A stretch of 34,656 bases of DNA, taken from positions 1 to 34,656 of the forward strand of contig JAHIRY010000011.1 in NCBI GenBank assembly GCA_018818405.1, written 5' to 3'. Below the pieces are notes generated by a model that had not been told where the DNA came from, made no database searches, and saw only the letters and a program-made list of their open reading frames with translations. Below, piece after piece: positions 14,352 to 21,781 of the stretch; position 1 is the first letter of the stretch; every line of letters begins with the position of its first letter. The position numbers and the translations under genes are program-made. This DNA is from Patescibacteria group bacterium. GTDB taxonomy: Bacteria; Patescibacteriota; Patescibacteriia; UBA11705; JABHMO01.

Positions 14352-15476
14352 ATGAATGCTTACGATTTTATTTTCGCACTCGCGATTTCTTTTTTTTCCG
14401 GCTTGATTTTCACTGCCGCGATCATGTGGATTGCCAGAAAGTTCAATGTTTTGGACATTCCGAATTCGGAAAGAAAAATTCACAAAAAACCGGTTCCTCT
14501 CTGGGGCGGAATAGCCGTATTTTTGGCTTTTAATTTTGTTGTTTTGCTTTATACTTTTTTTTCCAATGATCTGACCGGCGACACGGTGATATTGAAAAAT
14601 ATTCTGGGAATTTGTCTCGGAACATTATTTCTGTCAATCGGCGGAGCGCTGGATGATAAATATAATTTGAAACCGCGCCGGCAGATCATCTGGCCGATTT
14701 TGGCGGTCGGGAGCATTATTGTTTGCGGAATAGGAATTGATTGGATTACAAATCCTTTTGGCGACGGTGTGCTTCATCTGAACAAATTCGTGACAATTTT
14801 ATTTTGGTTTCATGGTTTTCCTTACAAATTAACTTTGCTGGCCGACATTTTCACTCTGTTGTGGCTCATGTCAATGATGTACACGACAAAATTGCTGGAC
14901 GGATTGGACGGATTGGTTTCCGGAATTACGATCATCGGCGCGATATTCATTTTTCTCACCGCGTTGAACAAGGGCGACATTATTCAATATGACATTGCTC
15001 TTTTGGCAATGATAATCGGCGGAATATTTTTCGGATTTTTGGTTTTCAATTTCAATCCCGCCAATATTTTTCTGGGAGAAGGCGGCAGTACGATGGCCGG
15101 ATTTCTCCTCGGAAGTTTGTCTATTCTGAGCGGCAGCAAAGTCGGCATCACTCTCATGTTATTAAGTATTCCGGCTCTCGACATGATATGGACAATTATT
15201 CGTAGAATATCCGAAGGTCATTCTCCCTTTTCCTCGGCTGATCGAAAGCATTTGCATCATCGTCTGCTGGACGCGGGATTTTCCGTAAAACAAGCGGTTT
15301 TATTTTTATATTCCATTACCGTTGTCTTTGGAATTATCGCTTATTCTCTGCAGGACATGGGAATGAGCGCGCTGTCCGCCGGATTTATCGCTGTAATTAC
15401 ATTTATGTTAATTTTAGCTTATATATATAAGATGCGAAGAGAGAAGGAAAAAGCCTTGACTTTGCGGAAAAATTAA
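14352..15476 (+). CDS. WecA/TagO-type undecaprenyl-phosphate sugar-1-phosphate transferase
   Basis: An integral membrane enzyme of the MraY/WecA superfamily, which moves a sugar-1-phosphate (usually GlcNAc-1-P) from a UDP-sugar to the lipid carrier undecaprenyl phosphate, starting cell-surface glycan synthesis. The 374 residues carry about ten membrane helices and the family motifs: RKIHKKPVPLWGG (substrate loop), GGALDDKYNLKPRRQ (the DD pair), TTKLLDGLDGLVSG, FNPANIFLGEGGSTMAGF and the late cytoplasmic loop ADRKHLHHRLLDAG, whose HLHH corresponds to the HIHH of WecA. This last motif and the lack of MraY-specific neighbours favour WecA/TagO over MraY. The gene's 3' end overlaps the promoter of rplU. 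Confidence 0.88.
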   Translation: MNAYDFIFALAISFFSGLIFTAAIMWIARKFNVLDIPNSERKIHKKPVPLWGGIAVFLAFNFVVLLYTFFSNDLTGDTVILKNILGICLGTLFLSIGGALDDKYNLKPRRQIIWPILAVGSIIVCGIGIDWITNPFGDGVLHLNKFVTILFWFHGFPYKLTLLADIFTLLWLMSMMYTTKLLDGLDGLVSGITIIGAIFIFLTALNKGDIIQYDIALLAMIIGGIFFGFLVFNFNPANIFLGEGGSTMAGFLLGSLSILSGSKVGITLMLLSIPALDMIWTIIRRISEGHSPFSSADRKHLHHRLLDAGFSVKQAVLFLYSITVVFGIIAYSLQDMGMSALSAGFIAVITFMLILAYIYKMRREKEKALTLRKN

Positions 15477-15484
15477 TGTATTAT
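15456..15484 (+). promoter_or_regulatory. Promoter of rplU
   Basis: -35 TTGACT (15456-15461), 17-bp spacer, -10 TATTAT (15479-15484), starting inside the last codons of the upstream transferase gene. Confidence 0.65.
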
Positions 15485-15490
15485 ATCCAC

Positions 15491-15583
15491 AGCTAAATTC
15501 AAAGCGAAAATCGTTCGCTGAATTTGAAATTATTGATAAATATCAGAGGAAACTCATAAAATTTTGATTTTAACCACCATCGT
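15491..15583 (+). promoter_or_regulatory. rplU leader with hairpin, possible autoregulatory site
   Basis: The predicted 93-nt leader is the longest before a core gene in this window. It contains a bulged hairpin, AAATTC (15495-15500) plus AGCGA (15503-15507) pairing with TCGCT (15515-15519) plus GAATTT (15520-15525). Ribosomal protein genes often bind their own leader; here this is inference. Confidence 0.4.
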
Positions 15584-15964
15584 ATGACAATCGCAGTAAT
15601 AAAAACCGGAGGAAAACAATACAAAGTCAATGAAGGAAAAGAATTGAAAATAGAAAAAATCGACGGAGCAAAAGGCGACAAAGTGAATTTCGAAACCTTG
15701 CTCATTAGCGACGAAGAGGGGAATGATCTTCAGCTCGGCGCTCCCATTCTGGAAAATAAAACCGTTGAAGCGGAAGTTGTGGAGCAGGCGAGAGCGAGAA
15801 AAATCGATGTGATAAAATTCAAAGCAAAAGTCAGATACCGCAGAAAAGCCGGACACAGACAGGAATATACAAAAGTAAAAATCACTTCCATCGGCGGATC
15901 CGCGCCAACCGTTAAAAAAGAATCAGTGAAAAAAACTGAAGCGAAAGTTGTAGAAAAAAATTAA
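15584..15964 (+). CDS. rplU: 50S ribosomal protein L21
   Basis: L21 binds 23S rRNA in the large subunit. The 126-residue protein opens with the family signature AVIKTGGKQYKV, continues with EKIDGAKGDKVNFETLLI and GAPILENKTVEAEVVEQARARKI, and has the RNA-binding FKAKVRYRRKAGHRQEYTKV segment near residues 80-99. The C-terminal 20 residues are a Lys-rich tail beyond the usual about 103. The common partner rpmA (L27) does not follow; a terminator (15976-16003) closes the gene, so rplU is a single-gene unit here. No Shine-Dalgarno sequence lies at the usual distance. Confidence 0.95.
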   Translation: MTIAVIKTGGKQYKVNEGKELKIEKIDGAKGDKVNFETLLISDEEGNDLQLGAPILENKTVEAEVVEQARARKIDVIKFKAKVRYRRKAGHRQEYTKVKITSIGGSAPTVKKESVKKTEAKVVEKN

Positions 15965-15975
15965 TCTTCATCAAA

Positions 15976-16003
15976 AAAGAACTTGCGAAATGCAAGTTCT
16001 TTT
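15976..16003. terminator. Bidirectional terminator between rplU and recR
   Basis: 11-bp perfect stem AAAGAACTTGC / GCAAGTTCTTT, loop GAAAT, with TTTTGTTT after it and an A-run before it. Confidence 0.85.
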
Positions 16004-16030
16004 GTTTCGAAATATTCAGTCTTTTCTTCG

Positions 16031-16633
16031 CTACAACTCCGTCCGCCCTTTCAACGCCCGGCTCAGCGTCGCCTCATCAGCGTATTCAATATCGCTTCCC
16101 ATTGGCAATCCGCGCGCGAGGAGCGTCACTTTCAGGTTGAACGGCTGTAATGTTTTTCGTAAATACAAAATCGTTCCTTCTCCCTGAATATCCGGATTTA
16201 TGGCGAGAATTATTTCTTCAATATTATTTTTTTCGATTCTTTCTTCCAGCTGCCGTATTTTCAATTTCTCCGGAACAATTCCTTCGATCGGATCCAGTTT
16301 TCCGCCGAGAATGTGGTAGAGGCCGTTGAATTCGCGCGTGCTTTCCAGCATATTCAAATCATGAATTTTTTCAACCACGCAAATTTGATTTTTGTTTCTT
16401 TTCGGATCGCGGCAAATGGAGCAAAGTCCGTTTCCCTCGGAAAAATTGAAACAATCAGGACAGAGCGAAGTGTTTGCTTGCAAGTTGAAAATGTTTTGAG
16501 AAAAATTCTGCAATTCCTGCTTCGGCTGTTTCAGTAAATAAAAAACAAAACGCTCAGCGGTTTTTCGGCCGATTCCGGGGAGCCGCGTGAAAGATTCTAT
16601 CAGCTTTTCGATCGGACTCGGATAGTATGGCAT
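16031..16633 (-). CDS. recR: Recombination mediator protein RecR
   Basis: RecR works with RecO to load RecA on gaps in DNA. The 200-residue protein has the standard layout: a helix-hairpin-helix (FTRLPGIGRKTAERFVFYLL, 15-34), a C4 zinc finger (Cys58, Cys61, Cys71, Cys74), a Toprim domain (about 82-175, with INPDIQGEGTILYLRKTL) and the C-terminal GLPMGSDIEYADEATLSRAL. Together with ybaB and dnaB it forms a minus-strand cluster; the 40-nt gap to ybaB carries no terminator. The usual neighbour of ybaB-recR is dnaX, which is replaced here by dnaB. Confidence 0.96.
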   Translation of the reverse strand: MPYYPSPIEKLIESFTRLPGIGRKTAERFVFYLLKQPKQELQNFSQNIFNLQANTSLCPDCFNFSEGNGLCSICRDPKRNKNQICVVEKIHDLNMLESTREFNGLYHILGGKLDPIEGIVPEKLKIRQLEERIEKNNIEEIILAINPDIQGEGTILYLRKTLQPFNLKVTLLARGLPMGSDIEYADEATLSRALKGRTEL

Positions 16634-16673
16634 CTGAATTGTTTTGTTATTTTATTTGAAGTAAAACCTCGGA

Positions 16674-16943
16674 TTACATTCCCAGCAATCCGCCGAGATC
16701 GCCGCGCATTTTTGTGGCGATTTCCCTCTGCGCCTTGTTGATAATATTGTTGAAAGCGTCGCGCAGACATTTTTCCAGATTTTCCTTGTCCGCCAGCATC
16801 TCATCGGGAATTTCTATTTTTTGCACTTCCTGTTTTCCATTGATCGTGATGCTGATTCCTCGGAATTCATCTTCCACGACAATGTCTTTCAATTTATTTT
16901 GCAGATCTCTCGCTTGTTTTAACATTTTTAATTGGTCGAACAT
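16674..16943 (-). CDS. ybaB: YbaB/EbfC family nucleoid-associated protein
   Basis: A small DNA-binding protein that forms tweezer-like dimers and coats the nucleoid. The 89 residues (the family is about 100) start FDQLKMLKQARDLQNKLKDI, followed by the conserved GISITINGKQEVQKIEIPDEML and the C-terminal helix ending MRGDLGGLLGM. It starts 9 nt after the dnaB stop, so the pair is co-transcribed, and precedes recR as in most bacteria. It has no Shine-Dalgarno sequence. Confidence 0.92.
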   Translation of the reverse strand: MFDQLKMLKQARDLQNKLKDIVVEDEFRGISITINGKQEVQKIEIPDEMLADKENLEKCLRDAFNNIINKAQREIATKMRGDLGGLLGM

Positions 16944-16952
16944 AATATTTTT

Positions 16953-18320
16953 TTATTCATTAAATTTTGTTTCCAAATTTCGAAAGCAAGCTTTGGTTTC
17001 ATCAAAATACAATTTGACCACGCCGGTCGCGCCGTTTCTGTGCTTTGCGATGTGGATTTCAGCCAGATGTCTTTCCTGCGCTGTTAATTCTTCTTCGCGG
17101 TAATTGCGGTCAGCTTTTTTTCTGTAAATGAACATCACAATGTCCGCGTCCTGCTCGATTGATCCTGATTCTCTCAAATGAGAAAGTTTAGGAATTGCCG
17201 GTTTGCTCATTTCCACGGCGCGCGACAGCTGGGACAGAGCCAATACCGGAATATCCAGTTCGCGGGCGATTCCTTTCAGAGCTCTGGTCATTTCGGAAAC
17301 AGCTTGCGTTCGATTTTCAGCATTGGCTCGCGCTTCCATCAGCTGGAGATAATCAATAACAATTAATCCGAGTCCGTGCTCCGTTTTCAGCCGGCGCGCT
17401 TTTGTTCTGAGTTCCATGATATTCAAAGAAGCTGAATCATCAATGAAAATCGGCGCTTCGGACAACAATCCCATCGCATGGCCGATGCGTGAAAAATCAT
17501 CATCATCTTCATTTTCCGATAGATGTCCGCTGCGCAATTTCCAGAGATCAACATTTGATTCAGCGCAGAGCAGGCGATCCACCAATTGTTCTTTTGACAT
17601 TTCCAGACTGAAAATTCCGACCGGAACTTTCGCTTTGATCGCCGTCTGCCGAATGATGTCCAGCGCGAAAGAAGTTTTTCCCACTGATGGACGGGCGGCG
17701 ATAATCACCAAGTCTGACTTGTGCAGCCCTCCCAGCAAATTGTCCATGTCAGTAAATCCGGTGGGAACGCCTCTGAATTTATCCGAGGATTTGCTCAATT
17801 CATCAATGCGGTCGAATGTTTCGCCCAAAATGCTGTGAATGGGAACAAAAGTTTTCTTCAGAAATTCCTGCGAAACGGCGAATAATTTTTGTTCCGCTTC
17901 ATCCAGCAATTTATCTATTTCATCTTCTTCTTGGTATGAGAGCGCGCTTATTTCCGAAGCCGCGTTTTGCAATCTGCGCAAAGTGGCTTTCTTCTTGATA
18001 ATGTTCGCGTATTGGAAAACATGACTGGCAGTCGGCACTGAATTTGACAGAACAGCCAGATAACTTCGGCCGCCGACTTTTTCGATGAATCCTCGTTCTT
18101 CGAGCAGATTGGACAGAGTCAGCAGATCCACCGGCTCCTGTCGGGAATAAAGGCTTTGCATGCTTTCATAAATATGCCGATGCGCTTCCTTGTAAAAATC
18201 TTCCGGTTTGGTAATATCGGCTATTTTGTCAAAAGCGTTTTTGTCGATCAAAAGAGCTCCGAGCAATGATTGCTCAGCCTCGATATTTTGCGGGGGAATG
18301 CGATTGAATTCTTCAGCCAT
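16953..18320 (-). CDS. dnaB: Replicative DNA helicase DnaB
   Basis: The hexameric 5'-3' helicase of the replication fork. The 455 residues have the DnaB N-terminal domain (NIEAEQSLLGALLIDKNAF, 12-30), the linker with a primase-interacting helical pair, and the RecA-like C-domain: Walker A ARPSVGKTS (209-217), FSLEMSKEQLVDRLLC, LIVIDYLQLM (Walker B) and LSQLSRAVE (the Arg-containing H4 motif). The arginine-finger region HRNGATGVVKLYF lies near the end. It is the first gene of a dnaB-ybaB-recR unit read from the promoter at 18352-18380, with a leader of about 25 nt lacking a Shine-Dalgarno sequence. No intein or insertion is seen. Confidence 0.97.
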   Translation of the reverse strand: MAEEFNRIPPQNIEAEQSLLGALLIDKNAFDKIADITKPEDFYKEAHRHIYESMQSLYSRQEPVDLLTLSNLLEERGFIEKVGGRSYLAVLSNSVPTASHVFQYANIIKKKATLRRLQNAASEISALSYQEEDEIDKLLDEAEQKLFAVSQEFLKKTFVPIHSILGETFDRIDELSKSSDKFRGVPTGFTDMDNLLGGLHKSDLVIIAARPSVGKTSFALDIIRQTAIKAKVPVGIFSLEMSKEQLVDRLLCAESNVDLWKLRSGHLSENEDDDDFSRIGHAMGLLSEAPIFIDDSASLNIMELRTKARRLKTEHGLGLIVIDYLQLMEARANAENRTQAVSEMTRALKGIARELDIPVLALSQLSRAVEMSKPAIPKLSHLRESGSIEQDADIVMFIYRKKADRNYREEELTAQERHLAEIHIAKHRNGATGVVKLYFDETKACFRNLETKFNE

Positions 18321-18351
18321 ATTGATACTTTACATTGAAGTTTACTCATCC

Positions 18352-18380
18352 ATTTTATTACATTTCAGCTCTTGCCACAA
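18352..18380 (-). promoter_or_regulatory. Promoter of dnaB-ybaB-recR
   Basis: Minus strand: -35 TTGTGG (18375-18380), 17-bp spacer, -10 TAAAAT (18352-18357). An imperfect DnaA-box-like TTATCAACT lies just upstream. Confidence 0.5.
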
Positions 18381-18431
18381 GTTGATAACAAGTTAATAAA
18401 GTGTGTGTTTTTCCATGGAAATAAAGTGTGC

Positions 18432-18460
18432 TTGACAGTTTTTTTATTTAATGTTAGATT
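18432..18460 (+). promoter_or_regulatory. Promoter of the small structured RNA
   Basis: Perfect -35 TTGACA (18432-18437), 17-bp spacer, -10 TAGATT (18455-18460). Start expected near 18466. Confidence 0.75.
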
Positions 18461-18465
18461 ACCAT

Positions 18466-18622
18466 AGTCAGGGGAGGGTGGGATTTCAAAATTCCTGCCA
18501 TTTGCTGAAAGAGTTCTTCGAAAGTTGAACAATAAAGGCTAGCACCGGAATTAACCCTCGAAGAAACGATTGACGCAAATCACCTGACACCCCCCGCCGC
18601 TCACGGCAGGGGGATTTTTTTT
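18466..18622 (+). ncRNA. Small structured non-coding RNA, 6S-like architecture
   Basis: About 155 nt between a consensus -35 promoter and a strong terminator, with no open frame of note. The ends pair: GTCAGG (18467-18472) with CCTGAC (18583-18588), then GATTT with AAATC. After a large internal loop, TTCTTCGA (18514-18521) pairs with TCGAAGAA (18558-18565), and the helix can continue with GTTGA/TTAAC. A closing stem, a central bubble and a long apical hairpin in about 160 nt is the plan of 6S RNA, which binds RNA polymerase. The SRP RNA signature (GGAAGCAGC-type loop) is absent. The 6S assignment is structural inference only; that an RNA is made here is better supported. Confidence 0.65.
18590..18622 (+). 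terminator. Terminator of the small structured RNA
   Basis: Stem CCCCC-GCCG / CGGC-A-GGGGG with a short loop, followed by ATTTTTTTT. Confidence 0.9.
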
Positions 18623-18628
18623 ATTTTA

Positions 18629-18661
18629 AAAATGAGAAAGCAGTCATTGTTCTCTCATTTT
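18629..18661 (-). terminator. Probable terminator of the glyA-folD-HD operon
   Basis: 9-bp stem AAAATGAGA / TCTCATTTT with a 15-nt loop; on the minus strand it runs into TTTTTAAAATAAAA. Confidence 0.55.
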
Positions 18662-18694
18662 AATTATTGATCCGCGCTAATCAAGAATTCAAGT

Positions 18695-19222
18695 TTATTC
18701 GGACAAGTTTGAAAATCGATTTTGCCAAACTTTCAGCTCATCAAATATTTTGTCATCAAAAGAATCCGGCTTATATTCTAAAATCGCATTGGCGTTTCTC
18801 ATGCAATATTTCAGTTGATCTGTGTTGTTTTCGCTGGAATAAAATTTGAAGCTGTCAATGATATCGGCGATTTTGACAATAAGCGCATTTTGTCCGTTGC
18901 TCGTGCAACGCATTATCAGCTCGTTCGTGCTTTCGTTTTTATCTGTGATCGAAGCATCTTTCGTGCTTGCCAGCACCAGCTGGAGAACGGTTTCTCCGAA
19001 TTCTTTGCTCAAAGTTTCCTCGCTGATTTCGCTGAATTCAAGCGCGTCATGCAGAAGTCCGGCCAGAACAATGTCCGGCGAATAGTTTTTTTCATATAGA
19101 AATACGCCGACTCTGATATCATGAAACAAAACCGGTTTTCTCGTTGTTTCATCGGAAACCGGCAGATGCTCGGCCAGCAAACGAACGGCTTTTTCAAATT
19201 CGATATTTAAATTCTTTGTCAT
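18695..19222 (-). CDS. HD-domain hydrolase, SpoT/MESH1-like
   Basis: 175 residues, built mostly of one HD domain. Metal ligands are visible as His34 (LFHDIRVGVFL), His58-Asp59 (LAGLLHDALEF) and Asp120 (VKIADIIDS). The surroundings, LLHDALE...LSKEFGETVLQLVLASTKDAS, follow the pattern of the (p)ppGpp hydrolase domain of RelA/SpoT proteins and of small stand-alone alarmone hydrolases. No synthetase domain is attached. A role in clearing ppGpp or a related nucleotide is an inference from this pattern; other nucleotide targets are possible. It lies 25 nt downstream of folD and is probably the last gene of glyA-folD-HD. Confidence 0.8.
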   Translation of the reverse strand: MTKNLNIEFEKAVRLLAEHLPVSDETTRKPVLFHDIRVGVFLYEKNYSPDIVLAGLLHDALEFSEISEETLSKEFGETVLQLVLASTKDASITDKNESTNELIMRCTSNGQNALIVKIADIIDSFKFYSSENNTDQLKYCMRNANAILEYKPDSFDDKIFDELKVWQNRFSNLSE

Positions 19223-19247
19223 AAATTTGTTATGGAAAATTATTTTT

Positions 19248-20072
19248 CTAATGCGAAAGCTTCAATAAATTTTTCAAAAGCATGGCAACTGTCATCGGTC
19301 CGACTCCGCCCGGCACCGGCGTGATGAATTTCACTTTCGGCAATACATCTTCAAAATCAACATCTCCGCAAACATCATCTCCGATTTTGTTTATCCCCAC
19401 ATCGATTATGATTGCGTCTTGCTTTATCATTTCACTGGTGATGAATTGCATTCTTCCGATGGAAACAATCAGAATGTCAGCTTCCGATACTTTTTCCGGA
19501 TAATTTTCTTCCTTCAATGTGACAATATTGATTTCATTCGTTTCATCGAAAAAACAATGAAACGGAGTTCCGAAAATTTTGTGATTGCAGAGAATTGTAA
19601 TTTTTTTATTTTTTATTTCTTCTTCCGTTGATTTTATCAATTCGACAATTCCCAGGATGAGCGGAGAAACCACGGACAAATCGCATTTTTGAATATTCTC
19701 CAATGTTTTCGGATGAAATCCGTCAACATCTTTTGCCGGATCAATGGCGCTGATTATTTTTTCCGTGTCAAATTCCTTCGGCAGGGGAAGCTGAACCAAA
19801 ATTCCGTTTGTTTCCGGATCAGCATTCAAAAATTCAATCACTGAAACAACTTCTTCGGTCGAATTCGTTCGGTTGAAAAAATATTGATGAAAATCAATGC
19901 CGCAATCTTCGCAAGCTTGCTTTTTTATCTTGACATAAAGATGAGAACTCGGATCATCGCCGATCAGAATGACAGCCAGACCGATTTTATTGTTTTCCTT
20001 TTTGACTTCATCTCTGATGCTTCGAATGATTTTCTGGCTCAGTAATTTTCCGTTTATGATTTTATTTTCCAT
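19248..20072 (-). CDS. folD: FolD: methylene-THF dehydrogenase/cyclohydrolase, with altered motifs
   Basis: FolD interconverts 5,10-methylene-, methenyl- and 10-formyl-tetrahydrofolate. The 274 residues keep the catalytic YVKIK motif (Tyr46-Lys50), GILVQLPLP (90-98), DVDGFHP (115-121) and TPVPGGVGPMT (251-261). Two usually conserved stretches are changed: the PCTP-x-G segment reads VSPLILG (135-141) and the NADP-binding GRS-x2-VG-x-P reads CNHKIFGTP (162-170). The substrate side thus looks normal while the nucleotide side has diverged, so cofactor use may differ or dehydrogenase activity may be reduced. It begins 4 nt after the glyA stop; glyA supplies the methylene-THF that FolD uses. Confidence 0.9.
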   Translation of the reverse strand: MENKIINGKLLSQKIIRSIRDEVKKENNKIGLAVILIGDDPSSHLYVKIKKQACEDCGIDFHQYFFNRTNSTEEVVSVIEFLNADPETNGILVQLPLPKEFDTEKIISAIDPAKDVDGFHPKTLENIQKCDLSVVSPLILGIVELIKSTEEEIKNKKITILCNHKIFGTPFHCFFDETNEINIVTLKEENYPEKVSEADILIVSIGRMQFITSEMIKQDAIIIDVGINKIGDDVCGDVDFEDVLPKVKFITPVPGGVGPMTVAMLLKNLLKLSH

Positions 20073-20076
20073 AAAT

Positions 20077-21330
20077 TTATTTTGCGCTCAATTCCGGATA
20101 CAGAGGAAATTTCCGCGTTAATTCCAAAACTTCATTTTTAATTTCCGCGAGAGCTGTTTCATCAGCCTTGTTTTCCAGCGTTCGCGAGATTAAATCTCCG
20201 ACAATTTCAAAATCAGATTCCTTGAATCCGCGCGTTGTCATTGCCGGAGTTCCCAGCCGAATGCCGGACGGATCCATGGGTTTGCGCGGATCATCGGGAA
20301 TCATGTTTTTGTTGCAGGTGATATTCACTTTGTCGAGCAGTTCTTGCGCTTCTTTTCCGGAAATGTTTTTGTTTGAGAGATCAATCAGCAGCAGATGATT
20401 TTCCGTCTGGCCAAACATGATTTTGAAATCAAGTTCTTTTAATGTTTTTTCCAGCGCTTTCGCGTTCAGCAAGATTTGTTTCGCGTATTCTCTGAATTCC
20501 GGCTGGATCGCTTCTTTGAAAGCGACCGCTTTTGCCGCGATATTATGTTCGTGCGGTCCGCCTTGAAATCCGGGAAAAACGGCTTTGTCGATTTGCTTGG
20601 CGAATTTTTCCTTGCACATTATCATTCCGCCGCGCGGTCCGCGCAGAGTTTTGTGCGTCGTTGTCGTGACGACATCAAATAGGGGCACCGGATTTTTCAT
20701 CGCTCCGCCGGCAATCAATCCGGCAATGTGCGCGATGTCAGCCATTGTCATTGCTTTGACTTCATCAGCGATTTGTTTTATTTTTTCATAATCAATTTCG
20801 CGCGAATAAGCGGAATAACCGACGAGAATCAGTTTCGGTTTGTTTTCAATCGCCATTTGCCGCAGATTTTCATAATCAATCAGTCCGGTTTCTTTGTTTG
20901 TTTTGTAGCGAATGAAATTGAAAATTTTTGACATGTATGTGACGGGCGAGCCGTGAGTCAAATGTCCGCCGTGCGACAAATCCATTCCGAGAATCGTGTC
21001 GCCCGGTTCGAGCAGAGCGAAATAAGCGGCAATATTCGCCGGCGCGCCGGAAAGCGGCTGAACATTGACATGTTCCGCGCCAAAAAGTTCTTTCGCTCGT
21101 TCTCTCGCCAAATTTTCAATCACATCCACATTTTCCGTCCCGCCATAATAGCGGGAGCCCGGATAACCTTCCGCATATTTGTTTGTCAGAACACTGCCGA
21201 GCGATTCCAGCACAGCCGGGGAAACAAAATTTTCCGACGGAATCAATTCAATGACATTTCGCTGTCTTTCCAATTCCAGAATAATGGCATCAGCGATTTT
21301 AGGATCTTGGTTTTTGAGAATGTTTAGCAT
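20077..21330 (-). CDS. glyA: Serine hydroxymethyltransferase
   Basis: GlyA is a PLP enzyme that converts serine and tetrahydrofolate to glycine and 5,10-methylene-THF. The 417 residues match the family. It contains [11 protein letters not shown] (30-40), the [13 protein letters not shown] loop (52-64), the [10 protein letters not shown] segment, the PLP-binding [14 protein letters not shown] with Lys227, and a C-terminal [13 protein letters not shown]. The start at 21330 gives the normal N-terminus ([11 protein letters not shown]). It is the first gene of glyA-folD-HD. No clear promoter is seen; the upstream stretch is made of the repeat array at 21363-21660 and short ATTCGTAA copies. Confidence 0.97.
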   Translation of the reverse strand: MLNILKNQDPKIADAIILELERQRNVIELIPSENFVSPAVLESLGSVLTNKYAEGYPGSRYYGGTENVDVIENLARERAKELFGAEHVNVQPLSGAPANIAAYFALLEPGDTILGMDLSHGGHLTHGSPVTYMSKIFNFIRYKTNKETGLIDYENLRQMAIENKPKLILVGYSAYSREIDYEKIKQIADEVKAMTMADIAHIAGLIAGGAMKNPVPLFDVVTTTTHKTLRGPRGGMIMCKEKFAKQIDKAVFPGFQGGPHEHNIAAKAVAFKEAIQPEFREYAKQILLNAKALEKTLKELDFKIMFGQTENHLLLIDLSNKNISGKEAQELLDKVNITCNKNMIPDDPRKPMDPSGIRLGTPAMTTRGFKESDFEIVGDLISRTLENKADETALAEIKNEVLELTRKFPLYPELSAK

Positions 21331-21362
21331 AGGTTACGAATTTACGAATGGTTACGAATTTA

Positions 21363-21660
21363 CCACCGCAGCGTGCGGGGTTCCGCTCGCAGCGGGACGA
21401 ATATTACGAATGTTACGAATTCACCACCGCAGCGTGCGGGGTCCCGTCTCACAGCGGGACGAATCATCGCGAATTCTCCACCGCAGCGTGCGGGGTCCCG
21501 TCTCACAGCGGGACGAATTATAATTACGCAATTAGGAATTTATAATTTGTTACATGCTACATGTTATGTGCCACATGATTAGTGCTCCTTGCGGTGGGTT
21601 GCTACGAATTTACCACCGCAGCGTGCGGGGCAGGCGAATTATAATTACGCAATTAAGGAT
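21363..21660 (+). repeat. Tandem array of palindromic REP-like repeats
   Basis: Three full units and one shortened unit of about 40 nt start at 21363, 21424, 21478 and 21613. Each opens with CCACCGCAGCGTGCGGGG and, in full units, continues with GTCCCG-N8-CGGGAC and GAAT. Two palindromes per unit: CCGCA-GCG-TGCGG and GTCCCG/CGGGAC (the first unit varies in this part). They are spaced irregularly (61, 54 and 135 nt) and separated by TACGAAT or TAATTACGCAATTA stretches. An inverted copy lies at 5714-5751. Not a CRISPR. No gene is seen in the interval. Confidence 0.85.
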
Positions 21661-21680
21661 TTCGCATTTTTCACCGGATT

Positions 21681-21780
21681 AGGCGGGTGCAACCCGCCTC
21701 TACAAAAATTGTTACACACTACCTGTGCTATATGAATGGTGTTCCTTGCTCCCTGCCAAGTGCTCCTTGCTCCTTGCCAC
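21681..21780 (+). repeat. Further dispersed repeat modules
   Basis: A palindrome AGGCGGGT-GCA-ACCCGCCT followed by CTACAAAA (21681-21707) parallels the one at 9690-9709. At 21738-21779 two copies of a TGCTCCTTGC/GTTCCTTGCTCC module match those at 9799-9818 and, inverted, 5620-5645. The module touches the stop codon of the next gene. Confidence 0.7.
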
Positions 21781-21781
21781 C

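Noticed and set aside
18466-18622. The small RNA as SRP (4.5S) RNA
   Set aside because: The conserved GGAAGCAGC-type domain IV loop is not present.
21363-21640. The repeated units as a CRISPR array
   Set aside because: Units are palindromic and degenerate, spacing is irregular, the spacers themselves are repetitive, there are no cas genes, and an isolated inverted copy exists at 5714-5751.
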